64,000 nucleotides of DNA from Rhinopomastus cyanomelas (lineage: Eukaryota; Chordata; Aves; Bucerotiformes; Rhinopomastidae), in assembly GCA_013400115.1 (NCBI GenBank), contig VXBP01010410.1, positions 66,306-130,305 on the forward strand, given 5' to 3'. A program made the translations under genes and the position numbers. The notes below the pieces were generated by a model, which was given only the letters and a program-made list of their open reading frames with translations, did no database searches and was not told where the DNA came from. Shown here piece after piece: positions 1 to 13,563 of this stretch. The number at the start of each line of letters is the position of its first letter. The stretch's first letter is position 1.

Positions 1-2301
1 CTGGCTGGTTGCTTCAGATGTCACACTCCTCCTCAACATCTACACTACTTCAACATGTAGTGTGAGGTAATACAGTTCTGGCATCACCCCTTTCTCCTTC
101 TCTTCCTGGAGGTTACAGATTTCTGGACACCCTTGAGATGGACATTTAAGGTCATGGGTGGCACTTTTAGGTCATGGAACAAGGTGCTGTTGCACCTTGT
201 CTTCTCACCAGCTAATCCAATGACTAGTTAGTTCTTTTATCTCTGCCAACTATCTTTTATCTTAGCTTTGGTTCAGTTCTGCAGGATGAAGACTTCTAGG
301 AGATGACACCTGAGGATTATTTGGTTGGAAACTTACAGGCAGATATGGACAAAAAACTATATGAGCAGTCACTGCTGCTTGTGTTCATGCAGGTACCTTG
401 ATTCACCCATGAATATGAAGGCATCTGTCAAAGAATAGTGTTTAAAAGCAGCCTGCCATGATTTATGGCAGTGAAGGTACCAAATACAGAGTCCTTTTAA
501 TTCCATTGTAGTTTGGGTTATTTCCATGAGACTTTAATTACTTTTTTTAAACAAAGGCAAGGTTTATTTTGGTGTAAGTGCACTTTTGCCTCAGGACACT
601 TTATCATGGGCCCTCTAAAATGCTCATTAATAAGGACTTGGTTGGGGCAAACTTTTGTGTGTATGGCAGCCACATTAACCCAGTTTATTTCACACTACTC
701 TCAGGTGCTGATGACATCTGGTTGTGACAGATGCTTTCTGATAAAGCCTTCAGATCAACATGCCTTTGGAGACATCAGTGCTCTGTGTTGGTACTTGCAG
801 ACTGCTGTATCCAAATACTCTTCTTTAATTGTCTTATTAAGTAGAGAATTAAGCTCTGTGCTTTGACTGTTTTGGTGCCAGTGATTCTTATTGCAGGCTT
901 TGGCACGGCACTGCGCTGTGTTTTAAAGAGGCAGCATCACTGTAATGATGTGGGAACTGGGTTGGAGGATAAAACTCCACTGAGAACAATGGCTGACTGA
1001 GAGCACGGTACGCAAAATCTGACTTTATGTCCTTCCCTTTAGACTGTGAGGTGGGGTTTAGTTCAACTGCCTGTGATGATTTAAGGAATAAAAAGCAGAA
1101 ATTCTCACTGCTGCCAGACCACAGGCTCCTCAGCGCCAGACTTGCAGACGAATGTCACATGTTGCTGTATGTTTTGAAAGCATACCATGTGTTACTCTTT
1201 AGCTGTCTCCGTCCTCCTCCCAGTTATATCATCTTCTCCCTAACCAATATCACAGAAAAACTTCTAGTGAAGTAAACTTCCCTCTTCCTCTCCCCCTGTT
1301 CAGTCCCCAGGATGTGTTTCCCCCAGACATGTCACTCCACCAGAAGGTCTCCATCCACAAGCTTGCAGAAGTGATTTTCACTTGACTTTGTGTAATTCTA
1401 CCTCTCAATGCTCTAAATCAGGCGCTTTTGACACTGAGATTGCAGCTTATGTTGTGTGTTAGGATCAAGCGCTCACAAGCGATTAAACATATGGTTAAAA
1501 CTTTTTTTCATGGAATATAGTCTGTTTCAGTTTAGCTCGGCTGTGGGTCTCGATAACGAACATTTGCTATTAGAATCACTGCTTTTCCAGAAACAATCTT
1601 TAACTTCTTCTCTTCTACTGTTGTGGATTAATGTTTCCTCCAGCTAATGACAGGACCGGACACGCAAACTAGATTAGAGCACAGTGTGGATAGTATGAGC
1701 TGAAAATGCTGGCATCTCACTTTATTGCCTACAAGGTTAAGCGGTTTACTGTGAGGTCGCAAGAAGCAAACAGGCAAATTAATCCAGATCTCTTGAGTCC
1801 CTCTCATGGTGAGAGCAGCTCCCAGGGGATTTGCCTTTAAAATATTCTTTGAAGCCCCTGTCCTTGTGATCCTCCCATGCTACAGCCGTGCAGAGTTTTC
1901 CTGATGCTGGCCAAATAGTGTACAGACAGGAGGTCAGAGTCCAGCCACCCCAATGTCACTCTGGCAGCGCAGCCATGGGATGGTGAGCCTCCTCCTGATC
2001 CATGGTGCCAACACGAGTGTGGCAAGAGAAGAGGTGGTAAAGGCAGACCAGCACTGTAGCTGTCATGAGTGGTAAATGCTGCTTCACATTAGAGCTGCTC
2101 CCTGGGGCTGCCTTCCGCAGGAGGTCTGCTCTTGATTTCAGCTGGGGCCGCAGGCAGCCAGTGCTTTCGCTTAGCATCTCTATTAAGTTAGCTGTACCCA
2201 AAAAAACCCCATGGCTTGGGAAAGTGTGCTGCTCGTGTTTACGCAGCAGAGTGAGTTGGAGTTGGGCCAGTGTTAGGACTTGAGATCACATCTTTAATAG
2301 C
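1..2301. other. Non-coding stretch, no recognised gene or repeat
   Basis: I see no recognisable exon, RNA gene or transposon here. The longest open frame (513-866, plus, 117 codons) has no motif I recognise, no strong splice-site pair around it, and a composition like translated intron DNA. Overlapping frames on opposite strands near 1.8-2.3 kb also look like chance. Confidence 0.6.
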
Positions 2302-2405
2302 AAGAATCATAGAATCATTAGGGATTGGAAGGGACCCGAAAAGATCATCTAGTCCAATCCCCCTGCAACAGCAGGATCACCTAGGCCAAGTCGCACAGGA
2401 ACACA
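2302..2405 (-). mobile_element. CR1 LINE, 3'-terminal fragment (type A)
   Basis: The plus strand reads as the reverse complement of a CR1 3' end: a 'gaatcatagaatcatta' tail, then 'gggattggaagggac' and 'ccaatccccctgcaacagcaggatcac'. Only about 100 bases remain, so no coding part is present. CR1 copies are usually 5'-truncated because reverse transcription starts at the 3' end, and this is a short example. Confidence 0.93.
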
Positions 2406-3514
2406 AACTGTTGAACAGTTAAGTAAAAATGAATTATATTTAGTAAGGACTGGGAAGACCAGAGCGTCTAGTCCAAGGGATCATACTTGCATACCTAAAT
2501 GTGCAAGCTGTTCTGGATCTCTATGGAGAAATCATCTCACTTCACTGGTTTTCCCGCTATTCTTTTTCATTCTTTTCTTTTTTTTTAAACATTGCTGTGA
2601 CTAGGATTTATGCAAGTGCCTGCATCCAGCTGTACCTTATAATTATTGGTGATGCTTCCACTAGCCTGGAACTTCAGCAGCTGGTTGCACCAAGTGATGC
2701 CCCAGTTTGCAACCATACAAGACTTACTGGGGACCACATGGATTTGCAGGCATAATCTACTCAAAAAGCTTAGATTTGAATTCATGTTGAATGGTTGGTT
2801 CCCATCCTGTGTTCTGGGTGTCAGGCTTGGAGTTCCCTCTCTGGTACAAATGAGTGATTTATTAATTTTCTATGAAAACCAGAGAAGAACAGAAAGTTTT
2901 TGTGTTTCACCTGAGGTGTAATTACAAGTGCAGTGTTCAGAAAAGAAGCTGGCACTGCCCCACGTGAGTGCAGGATTTCCACCAGGCCTTGTCTCTGATG
3001 GATCACAATGACAAGTCCTGCTGTGACTGGGACCTCCTTCCTGACCAATTTGCTAGGGTACTGCAGTGCTCAAGCTGGGCTCAGCGACCAGCTACATTGT
3101 AGTGGCAGAAATACTGCTGGGACATTGCAAGTGCCTGCGTTGGGCACCAGCCTAAGGCAGAGAAAGTGCTGTGCCCTGCACAGCTGAAATACAGAGCTTG
3201 TGTCTCTAGGGATGAAGAGGAAGATACTCCTCTCTCACCAGAGATGTCACAGGGGAGACCAATGGAGAACAGGGATCAGACTGACCTATGGCAGGATGGG
3301 GGGAATGTGCGGAATGGAGATGAAAAGGTGACAGAAAACCACAAAGAAGCAGGGGGAATGATGCCTCTACTCACAAAGCAACTTGTTAATTTTTTAGTGC
3401 TTGTTTTTCACTTCAGGTCTGAATTGTGTTGATTGTGGCAAGGTTCTAAAACTGCTTGGTCTTTGGCTAGTGTTACTCACTGAGACAAGGTAGAGGGCTA
3501 TATTTGGAGCTAGG
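2406..3514. other. Non-coding stretch, nothing recognised
   Basis: The sequence between the two CR1 copies holds only short open frames on both strands (for example 2646-2921 plus and 2821-3048 minus). They overlap each other and carry no recognised motif. No tandem repeat or transposon is visible. Confidence 0.55.
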
Positions 3515-4038
3515 CAGTTCCCCCTGCCCCTCTACTCTGCTCTGGTGAGGCTGCATCTGGAATATTGTGTCCAGTTCTGGGCCCCCCAGTTCCAGAAGGA
3601 CACACAACTGCTGGAGAGAGTCCAGCACAGAGCCACAAAGGTGAAGGAAGTGGGGCATCTCTTTGATGAGGAAAGGCTGATGGAGCTGGGCTTCTTTAGC
3701 TTAGAAAAAAATGAAACTGAGGGGTGACCTCATTAACATTTATAAATATGTGAAGGGTGAATGTCGCGAGGATAGAGCCAGGCTCTGCTCAGTGACATCT
3801 AGTGATAGGACAAGTGTGTCATAGGAGATACCACAACAATATGAGAAAGAATTTCTTCCTGGTGAGGGTGAAGGAGCACTGGAAGGGGCTGTGGAGTCTC
3901 CTTCTCTGGAGGTATTTAAAACCCACCTGGGCACGTTCCTGTGCATCTAGATCTAGGTGATCTTTGCTGTGGCAGGGGGATTAGACTGAATGATCTTTCA
4001 AGGTCCCTTCCAATCTCTAATGTTCTGTGATTCTGTGA
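3515..4038 (+). mobile_element. CR1 LINE, 5'-truncated copy with ORF2 C-terminus (type A)
   Basis: This is a sense-oriented CR1 from the end of ORF2 to the 3' tail. The frame from 3545 reads LEYCVQFWAPQFQKD and LERVQHRATK, which are typical of the region after the CR1 reverse transcriptase. The frame is broken after 'EKNETEG' near 3727, and the HRRFHxNMRR segment near 3.82 kb is shortened. The copy ends in 'gttctgtgattctgtgag' at 4038. It cannot encode a working enzyme because the endonuclease and reverse transcriptase domains are absent. Confidence 0.95.
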
Positions 4039-7000
4039 GTAGAAGTTGTTTATAAGGGAGCTTTCTTGCCCCATCAGGGTACAACTTTCCAAATGTGCGA
4101 TCAAGCGGCACTGATTACATTTATAAGTAATTTGAAGGGATCTCAAGAAAAGATTTCAGTCTGCTGCCATCCAAATGTAGCCTCCCTACTTTGGAAGAGC
4201 TTGTGAAATAAGGTGGACGGTACAGCTCCCAGGAACCCAGAGTCATACAGGTTTGAGATGAGGAGTTGGAGCAGAAAACTTTGCTGCTCATATGGACTGG
4301 TGGCCTATATTTGATGGCAGAGTTGGAGGCAGAGTCCGTGCAGCTGATAACCCATCTTTAGCATTTCACAGGATGGTTTTGAACTCTTTGTAGTCATTTA
4401 ACAGTGGTGGTTCTGCTTTGTCTTCTGAAGGAATCCCATAGGTACAGTTTCCCCTACATTTTTGCCCCTTGAAGCTCTAAGGTGCAATGTTGCAGGTTGC
4501 CCTCTCCCTTCTGCTTATCCTGGGCTGACATGGGTAAGGGAGTTGTGTCATCAAAGGCGTGAAGACCTGAATCAGTATGTAATGTGTGCTTCTAGAGGCA
4601 GAAGAATGGGTGACAAAGTGTTTTCACAAGATAGGCACATGCAAGCAGGTAGCTTGACTCAGTTCCTTGGACATACCAGTAAATGTTGCAGCTCTGGCAG
4701 CCTCATCAAGGGAGCGTGGCTGATCTTTAAAACATAGATTCATAATAAAGAGCTAGTGAGTGCTGACTGCTTTGGGCGACCAAGTGTGCCCAAAAGAACT
4801 TTCTTCCAGCCTCAGGTGTGTCATTGTTTTCCCCCTCTCACAGGAACCCTTGTGACATACTTGTACCAATGTACTAGACACAGAGCTACCCCTCCAAACC
4901 ATCCAGACCTTGTGCTAGAGCAGAATGGCTGTTCACTGGGCAGCCCTCCATAGACAAGCGGTGTGCGTGTTCTGCAGAGTGCCTTGTCTGCATGCAAACA
5001 CACAGGAGCTCTTAAAGATAATGGCTATAAACTAGAAATTGTCCCCAGGTTTGGGACTTGCCGTGCTCTAACAGACGTTTCCTTTGTAATGCTGTCATGG
5101 TTGAACATGAGAAGCTACCTGAACCTGATTGCCTTGATTTACAAAGGAGCTGGCTGTAAGCTTGTTTATTTCCCATGGGGTTTCCCAGAAAGCAATGTTT
5201 TCCTTGCCCTTTCCTTATCAGAGAGAGACTTTCCTGTGGTCTGCAAAGATCACTTGTTCTTTCAAGGCATTTGTAGGGCATATATTTGTTACAGCTCTGG
5301 CCAGTAGTGATGCTGGCATGTATTATCTTAGACAGAAGAGCTGTTGCTTTATTATGTGGGAAGTTCACAGACATTTCAGTCTGTTGTTTTTTTTAAAGGG
5401 AAATCTCTGCTCTAAATTCATTGAACTTCAGTAGAAAAGCCAGTGCCCTACAGAGGAAGCTGGGACTTGAAATCCAACTCTCCACTCTGCTACACCTGCA
5501 GGCTAGTGCGAAACCACATTTAGCTCACAGCCAGCCATGGCATACACTGACTCTTGGCCCACGCACCGTTAAAGGACGTGAAGGAGTCCCAGAGAGACAG
5601 GCTCCCAGATGATCTGGCAGCTGGGGTAGGTACCGATGGATGGGGAAATAAAGGATCTAAGACACCAAACCTACAGGAAACCAGTCTCCATTAGTTCTGC
5701 AACCTGTCAGACAACTTGTGTTCTTTTATTAACTTTCATTATGGTGAAAGTGACTAGAATAAAAATAGTCTAAGCGCCAAGAGGATAAATAGTGAATTAG
5801 AAGGATTAAGGTCTAAACTTTTATTGCTTTTAGAAGGATGTTATTAGATTTACTTAGATTTAAATAAGTTATATTTACATGACTGAATGACTTCTTAACT
5901 TAGTAATGAGTTTTGTGGGGGGAAAAAAAAGTCTGTTTAGGTGTTTTAGAAGGACTTAATCCAGAATACATCCTAACTCTTTAGACTATTATGGAAGAGT
6001 AGGGCAGCTAAGAGCAACTTAGCTGTAGAGTGTTAGGGAAGAGTACAGCAGCTTTCTGTTGAAAGCTAAACAGAAATTGACTGGTCATTTGAGTCGTCTT
6101 CTGGAAGTCATTGTGACTTTCTGTAGGAATTTACAGGAACTCCAGTGGGTAAGACAGCAAAGGAACTACTCCCAGTGTTGTGTTACTTATATTGCCAACT
6201 GCAATGTTTTAGATTATTTCAGTTTTCATAAACTCTTGAGACACTTCAAGATAGCATGGCTTCTTTTTTAACACATAAAAGCCTTTGTTTTCTGAAGATA
6301 ACTCGTGGCAAACTGATGACTGACAGTGGCAATTCTGTTTGAAGTCATCTGCAGTACTTTCTGTCCCAATACCCATTGACATAGTCAAGGCCTTGTATAA
6401 GGATTTAGGTCTCTGGAGGCTTCTGAATCCACGTGGCTTGTGTGTGGCTCTTTCTCCCCCAGAACGTCTCCTCACACAGCACACTTACATGTTGGACAGA
6501 GTCCAAATTTCTTCCCTCCTGGGGATTCCTTTGCTGTTAATTTAACTGATGGCAAATGCAAACTTCTTGCCAGAGCTTGCTGTGTGTTTTTGGATGCTTT
6601 TTTTAGCTGTTCCCTGAGGGGTCAGCTTTTGTTGTTCCCCACCATCCCTTCTGCTGTAGGGAGAGAGGCCTTGAGCTGAAGCTGATTGGTCCCACCTGGC
6701 TCTGAAACATTCTCACATGGCTCCAGTACCTAAGTGTCTGTCACAGTTTTAGAAGACTTTGGCTTTGTTGTCTGTACAAGGCTGAGCGTAAAATAATGTG
6801 AGGGTATATGTAATTCTTATCTTAAGAGTAGAACGAATTATTCATGTCTATAGTAGAGTGTGTCTAAGTTCCAGATAGATGGTTGTGTGCAGCTCTGTTA
6901 CTTGATTTTTAGATGATGAATGGAAGTTAAAATTAGGGGAAAAATTGGCTGTTTTTAATAGGTAAGCAAAATAGTTTTGCTCTTCAAAAGTCATGTGGTG

Positions 7001-8164
7001 AAGACATGGTGTTAATATGAGACAGAGCGAATATGTTGAATATAAGCAAGTGCCCATCTGCTGTAAGTTGGAACTGAAGATTTACAGGATATCTTCTCGG
7101 ACTGGTGAAATGCAGATAGATCAGGCCATGGTCAGAAAAAGCACTCAGTAGCCACAGTAACCTTCTAAGTAGCCTGGAGTGTGTGCTGACTTGGAAAGCT
7201 GGAGGAAAACGCTTCTGTTCAAAGCCCTCTGCATCTTTGCTCACTTCCCTTCACGAGCAGTGCATTTGTCTTCAGAGGGGAATTTGGTACCTGCCCTGGT
7301 GCAGAGCTCTGCTGCGCAGGGTTATTCTCCCTGCAGGGTTTTTGTCCTTCTGTGAGGCCTGTGCACAGCTGAGAGCTGGTTCAGTTGTGGTTTTACCCCC
7401 GTCAGCCATTTTAACAGTCCTCCTCTTACTTATCCAGACAATTTTGTTGGAGGAATTGTGCAGCATGATGCGTTCACAGAACGGGAAAGAACAGCCCTGG
7501 CTGTATGCAGACGCAGGTGTTGGAGGTGTGCCATCTCTTGACGCTTCAGTCTGCACTTGGCTCCCGTGGGATGCTGCATTTGCTGTGCCCATCCAGGCTG
7601 GTTTTAAGAGGGAACCACTGTGCTTAGCACAGAAGCATGTAACCCTAGCCAGTGCATAGGTGGGCATGCCCTGGTGTGGCCTCTGCGTTCGTGGCTGGTT
7701 GAAAGACTGGTCGATGAGGTGATGCATAGAAATACTCTCTGATGGCACCTTGTAGACAAGCAGAAGCAATGGCAAGGGGAGTGTTCCAGCAAAGCCTCCT
7801 GGATAAAAGGATAAAGGCTTGAGGCTGGGAGCAAGGCATGCAGACTCAGCATTTGGTGAAGCTGCCAGGTGATTTCTGGAGAGGAGCACAGCACTTCAAA
7901 AAGAGGTTCAAGTAAGAAAAACACCTCGACTATCTGGGGGAAAAAGCAGAAGAATAAACATTTTAAAAGAAGCATCTAGTGGGATACCAGGGTCCTCAGG
8001 AATCAATGTCTGAGACTGAAGAGGCTGTAAATTTGCTGCTCTTAGTAGCCTAGAAAGACCCAAAGAGGGTTTGGGTGCATGCAGTGAGGAGGCAGCTGAG
8101 ACTGAGGACATAGCACCAGCAACTGCAGGAAGCGTAATGCATTCAGGTCGGCTTCACTCCATTT
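4039..8164. other. Non-coding stretch, no recognised gene
   Basis: No recognisable exon or repeat was found. AT-rich sequence lies around 5.7-6.1 kb. Open frames overlap on both strands at 4.96-5.43 kb and 7.18-7.9 kb; the latter is unusually long (158 codons plus, 205 codons minus) but matches no family I know and lacks convincing splice sites. It is treated as chance here. Confidence 0.5.
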
Positions 8165-8485
8165 CAACACAGATTGACAAATTGGAGAGAGTTCAGAAGG
8201 AAAAAAAAGTTGCAAGAGAGCTTGAGGGATTGACTTATGAGAGAAGACTGAAGAAGCTGAATATGGATAACTTGGCTAAAGGATGACAAATGGGATGGTT
8301 GAGATATAAATCTACAAATATCTGAAGGGTGTAAACACCAAGGCTATGAAGAATTATTTAGAGTGGTACAATGGGGTGTAACTAGAAGTAATGGGATGAA
8401 ATTTAAGAGAAGGCAAATGTCAGTTGAATAATGGGAGATGCTTTTTGACAGTGTGATGTATTGGACCAGAGATGCTCTTCCAGCA
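8165..8485 (+). mobile_element. Old, highly diverged CR1-type LINE fragment
   Basis: The translated frame ending at 8286 reads IDKLERVQKEKK and then LEGLTYERRLKKLNM. This aligns by eye with the CR1 ORF2 pattern LERVQRRATK...LSYEERLRELGL. Downstream DNA ('aaatatctgaagggtgtaaacaccaaggc') follows the 'KYLKGxxx' part out of frame. It is far more decayed than the other copies, with several indels, and no 3' tail repeat is visible, so it probably comes from an older subfamily. Boundaries are approximate. Confidence 0.7.
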
Positions 8486-11400
8486 GTAGTTCTGTTGCAC
8501 GGTACTTAGGGCACAACCCTGTTTATTAAAAAAAAACACCAGAGTTTTCTAGACTCTTTATTATAGACAGGTTCAAATTCTGCCTTTTGTTTTTTGTGTA
8601 TTTGATGAGAAGGCATGCAAAACGTAAACCAAACCTGCTGTGTCCCTTGACACGTACACTGCATCTAGGTGTGATGTAGCAGCTCTTGGTATGGCGACAC
8701 TGGAGGAAAGGGCACAGGTTCAAGAAGCTCCTGAGTCACAACTCATCCCAGACAGTCCCACAGTCATGGAAAGTTCAACCAGGTCAACGTGTCCACTCTT
8801 TGATCAGGACCTCTTGCACTTTTCCCATCTGGGCAACGTGGTATAACCATTTGGGGGGTTAGTTCAGTTATGGTCTCTGGAACCGGCATCAAAGTTACAC
8901 TGCAGCTCTGTGTTAAAACCAAGAAATCTCCCAGTTTGATTCAAAGAAATCAGGAGAAACAAGATCTCATGATCCATGGTCTTTTATAAATCTACAGTGC
9001 CATACCTTAACTTTTTCTTTAGAAACTCCCATTTCTTCTCCTGCTTTTCATTTCACTTGAAATGCAAACTAAGGTCAAAGGATCACTTTCCTACTGGCAG
9101 AACACACTGCATTGTCTGTCGTTTCGAAATGTCCTCCACAGAAACTGAGGAAAGGCTCATTTCTCGGCTCTTCATGCTTAAGAGTGACCCTCTTGAAGAC
9201 ATTTTTCTCTTCTGTGTCTTGAAAGGCTAAATTAGAAAATTAGGTAAACTAGCTGTGTAAATCAAGGCAGAGCATCTCAGCTGAGATGGTAGTTTATCTT
9301 CAGCGCAGGGAAGATGGCAGATCATGTCATGAGAGAAACAAATGTCACTGTAGCACTTCTCATGCTATTCAGCTGAAGATGAAGAGAAGGAGGACAGAAA
9401 ACTTTAAAGCACTGGCATGCTTGGAGCATAAATGAGACGAGCTGAAAATGTCTTTCATAATTGTTCTTAAATGTGTTTTGTATTGCTCGTGCTGTCCCTG
9501 AAGAGGTCTGTGTCTGTGTGCTTCGGGGTTATTTCTCAATTACATCCTTTCTTAGTCTGTGGGAAGAAAGAACCGCTGAAGGATTTCATTCTCCTCTGGA
9601 TGGGGATGAATATTTTCTTTGCTGAAAAATATAGTTTTGGCCTCCTCAGAACTGGATTAATTTGGTAAATGCTTTTCATAGGAATTTTTTAATGTGGGGA
9701 AATGTTAAAACAATTGTTTCTTCATTGCAGTCCTTCCCGTCACTGAGGGCTGTGGTGACAGCACACTTCTGGACCAAGAGGTTTGCTTTGAACCACTTCT
9801 CATATCCAGATCAAGGGTGAATGTGTGCTCAGCCCTACTGTCTCAGGAGAGCAGCACAACCACTAAGCAACCTCAAGCTTGCCACCTTAGTCTAAGTGGT
9901 TTCCATTGAGCAAAAGTAAACCATCTATGTTACTGAGAGTCCAAAATAATTTTTAAAAAATTGCTTGGTTTCACTTCTGGGTAGGAGCATCAGTTATTCT
10001 TCCTACATTGGTTCTGAGGCCACTTTAAAAAGGCACTTTAATTATGCAACTGGGAGTCACTAACAGTATTTGTAGGAGACATGGTGGAGTTTTGGTTTGT
10101 TTTTTTTTTTTTTTTCCTGGAGCTTGAATCAAGATACTTTCACATTCATATTGGTAGACTTGAGTCAAACCTAGGTAGACTTTCTAGCCACCTACTCCTC
10201 ATGAACAGGACCCAGAAGTGAGGTCAGGCTTCCTCTAAGCGCTGTTGCTAACTACTCTGAACCCCACTAGCAAAGTATGTCTTTGCAAAGCCATGGTCTG
10301 GTGCACAGTAAGGGAAGTGTTTGAGGGTCATGAATGAAGCCTTGTGGGAAACAACGACTGAGGATAAACTGCAGCAAGTTTTGGGGCCACTATATCAGCT
10401 CAGGCCACTTTCTTGTGTGATGGGATTCTTGGAGGGTCCTTACAAAACATCCATGTGTGCCTTCAGCTTCCTGTTCTTCCTCTATGTCCTTGCAGGTGTT
10501 TCTGCGCCACCCAGTTCCCATGCTGGTATTTTAGAGTTGAACCTTCGCACCAGGGCTACATTATGACCTGGAACATCTGCAGTATCCCCACTTTGTTGGT
10601 CTGGGCTTATAATGTGTTGCTGAAGGGGCAGGAAAATGGGTGGGAATTGTGAAGTCTCAGCAGGAGCTGCTCAAGTTCAGCTCGCAGAGGCTGGGCTTGC
10701 TCTTCCAAGCCAACCTGTGCAGCATGAGGGACTGTAGTGAGTAAACCTTTACCTGTATTCAAAAGAATGAAAGTTGCCCTCCCTCCTTATCTGTTGAGGG
10801 CAATGAAAAATCTGGAACCAGCTGGTGCAGTGAAAGGATTCATTCGCTCTGGGCATTTGATTGATAAAGCAGTGGTTTATCTTACATTTCCCCACAACTG
10901 CAGAAGATGTGCTTGGCCTTTTCTGCTCTCCTGCTGTGAAACAGATGTTTTGTTGACTGCCCCTCGAATGGGCAGACCAGGAACCAAACCCATCTTCTCA
11001 GAGCACACTAAGAGAATCCAAATTTGAGGGAGCCAGTTCAAATGCAAGGAGCACACCTTCTCTTTTTCTTCTGCCTTACGTGAGGACACCAAATGCTTGT
11101 GCGTGAAAGCCATGCTACAGAATCAGACTGATTAGACTCGAAAGACACTATTTATAGTTTTCTTTAGCAGAGCAATTTAAAGGCTGGAGAGGTTTTAACT
11201 AATTATACCAGAGGGTTGAGCAGTTTCTCTGTTGCCTTGTGTCTTCCCCTGAGGTTTTGTCCTCTGTTGTTCCCTTATTAGTGCTCTGCCTTTGTATCCT
11301 GGGTGTTCTGCTCCCCAGCCCAGCACTGAGGGCCTCTAAGGGTAAATGTTTATAATGTTCATCTAGCTTTTGGTGACATCTCTTCCAGCTTTCAAAGAAA

Positions 11401-13563
11401 GCTCTTGAGCTAGGTCTGCATAGATGTAAACGTTCAATAGGAGAAATTCCCTGGATTCAGCTAACGGCTTCAAGACTTCAAACGCTGCTGATGTGCTAGA
11501 GCTCAGTGTCCTTGTTAACTCCCTGTGCCAACTGTGTGGTGTCTCCGATTTTGAGATTAAGAACTCTGAAGAGTGGGTTTAGGTTTTCTCTATCTGCCAG
11601 GTATGCTGCCTATTTTTGTTTACGTACAAATAATGCGTCTCTCCGCAAGAGCTGTTGGAGGCCAAACTTAGGTTTTGAAAAGGCAGTAGAACAGTCACTC
11701 TGTTATAAGGTGCATTGTGTTGACAGAAGCCAACTTTATTTAGGAAGTGCTCTGACTTGTTAGGGTTTGTTATTGCTTTCTGTTTTGTTGAGTGCTAATG
11801 TGGCTTTCAGTCACTTTTGTGTTCTGTTTACTTGAGGAAAAAAAATCATATCAGCTCCTTTTTACAGTTATTTTCCTTGGCAAATGTTAGTATTTTATTT
11901 ATTGTCAGCTGCCATTGCCTGTAGATGTGAACTAGCTCATCCTTGGAGGTACATAATTCACCTATTTACTTTGCACATTTTTTAGAACAAATGAAGAGGT
12001 AGTACCAGCCATAGTGATGGAAGTTCTTCCCTAGTTGCGTTCTCATTTCACAGCAAATCTAGATTAGCAGTGACTGAATTGGCACAGAAGTGACTATGAC
12101 AGCTAAGGGCTGTTTGCTCAGCCCTTCGACACCCACACAAGTACTTTCCACCCACAACTCTCAAAGTAATTTAAAAAAAACCCCTTGAGTATTATATGCC
12201 AGATACACTTGTTGATAAGTTGAATCACAGGTGGACAACCAGGGTATTGGAACACCTGAGAGTGGCTGTCAGTGAGGACCTGTCCTGGGAACCAGACCAC
12301 AGCTTCATAGTGCTTTGTGCATTGATTTTTCCTTTGAGGTCAGATTCTTGCTGGGTGATGGTCATCACCTGTATCCCATCACAGAACTTAGAGGTGCACT
12401 TTGGTTAAGGTCTCAGCCACCTGCCAGTGTTGCAGGATACTGTGTTCTAATGCAGAACAAATTTCCCAGAATTTATTGGAATGTCCAGAGAAAAGCAGCT
12501 GTCTTTGCAGTATGTCCACCCTGGATGAATGATTTCTTGTCATTTTTCTCTGACAAGATGAGAAACTGAATGGTTGTGATGCTGAGCTGTGTCCTCAGTG
12601 TCTCTCATGAGGTCAAGAAGGCAAGGGCAGTGCTGCAGCTAGCTCTGTTGCTCCGTGCCATGTAGTGAAATGCAGCTTCAGCACCTCTAAGTATCAGGTA
12701 AGGAGGTGACAAGGCAATTTTAGCAACGTCTGTCCAAGCAGCCTGTTGAAGTCACAAACTAATACTGGATTGTCTGAGACTGGACAGCCCCAGCCTGGAG
12801 GTGTCTAATAAGCTCCATTAATAGCACAGATGTATCTGAATTACAGATCTGCCAGGCTGAGGACTTTAAGTACAACTCTGCTGGAAATGCAGAAATGCAG
12901 AAATGAAGGTGAAATAATTAACAACAGGTGGGGGACCCCAAATCTGTCTTCTTTTTTTAAGATTTACACCCATAAATCCTGGTCACTCTTGCAGGGGCGT
13001 GTGTCTATGTGACCAGGGAGAGGGGGAGTGAACTGCTGGTATTGATCAACTGGATCTTGTGTTGAAACCAGAAAGACTGAATCGTGTGTATTTAGCAAGC
13101 AGTGAAAAGCGCATGTGACTTGAGTAGACCATGTGTTTAAGTGCAGCTTGTGATGATTGAGAGCTGCTGAACTAGGCAGCTCCGGTAGATTTTGGAGATG
13201 GGGCTCAGGCACAGAATTGTGCTGGTGTCCCTAAATTTTTTTGGGTTTGAATAATGTTTTTCTGGCTGAGGTTTTGCAAGTATGAAGCCAGCTTAAGGAA
13301 ACTTTATGATGTGAAAATTAAGTTTTCTTGAGTAAGCTGCAGTTTGTCAAAACAGCACACGTTCCAGTTGGACTGCAGTTTGGCACGATACAAAGATTTC
13401 ATCTCTCTCTTTGAATATCTACAGCAAATGGAAACCTGGCATCTTAGTGCTGCACGGATTTTTACACATCCCTTTAAACAGCTGGGATAAGACACTCTGC
13501 TTTATCACACGTTTCCTTTGTGTTATGAATCAGCGCCTTCGCTCCAGACAGTTTGTACGCAGG
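8486..13563. other. Non-coding stretch, no recognised gene
   Basis: No gene, RNA or clear transposon was recognised in this 5 kb. A run of 16 T lies at 10100-10115. An acceptor-like site (pyrimidine-rich, ending 'cattgcag') precedes 9731, but what follows is not a recognised coding exon. The remaining open frames are short and without motifs. Confidence 0.5.
10100..10115. repeat. T16 homopolymer tract
   Basis: An uninterrupted run of 16 T residues, preceded by a T-rich stretch ('ttttggtttg'). No retrotransposon body is recognisable next to it, so it is called a simple homopolymer. Confidence 0.9.

Noticed and set aside
7272..7889. 205-codon minus-strand open frame as a gene
   Set aside because: No recognised domain, no splice context, and an overlapping 158-codon frame on the other strand.
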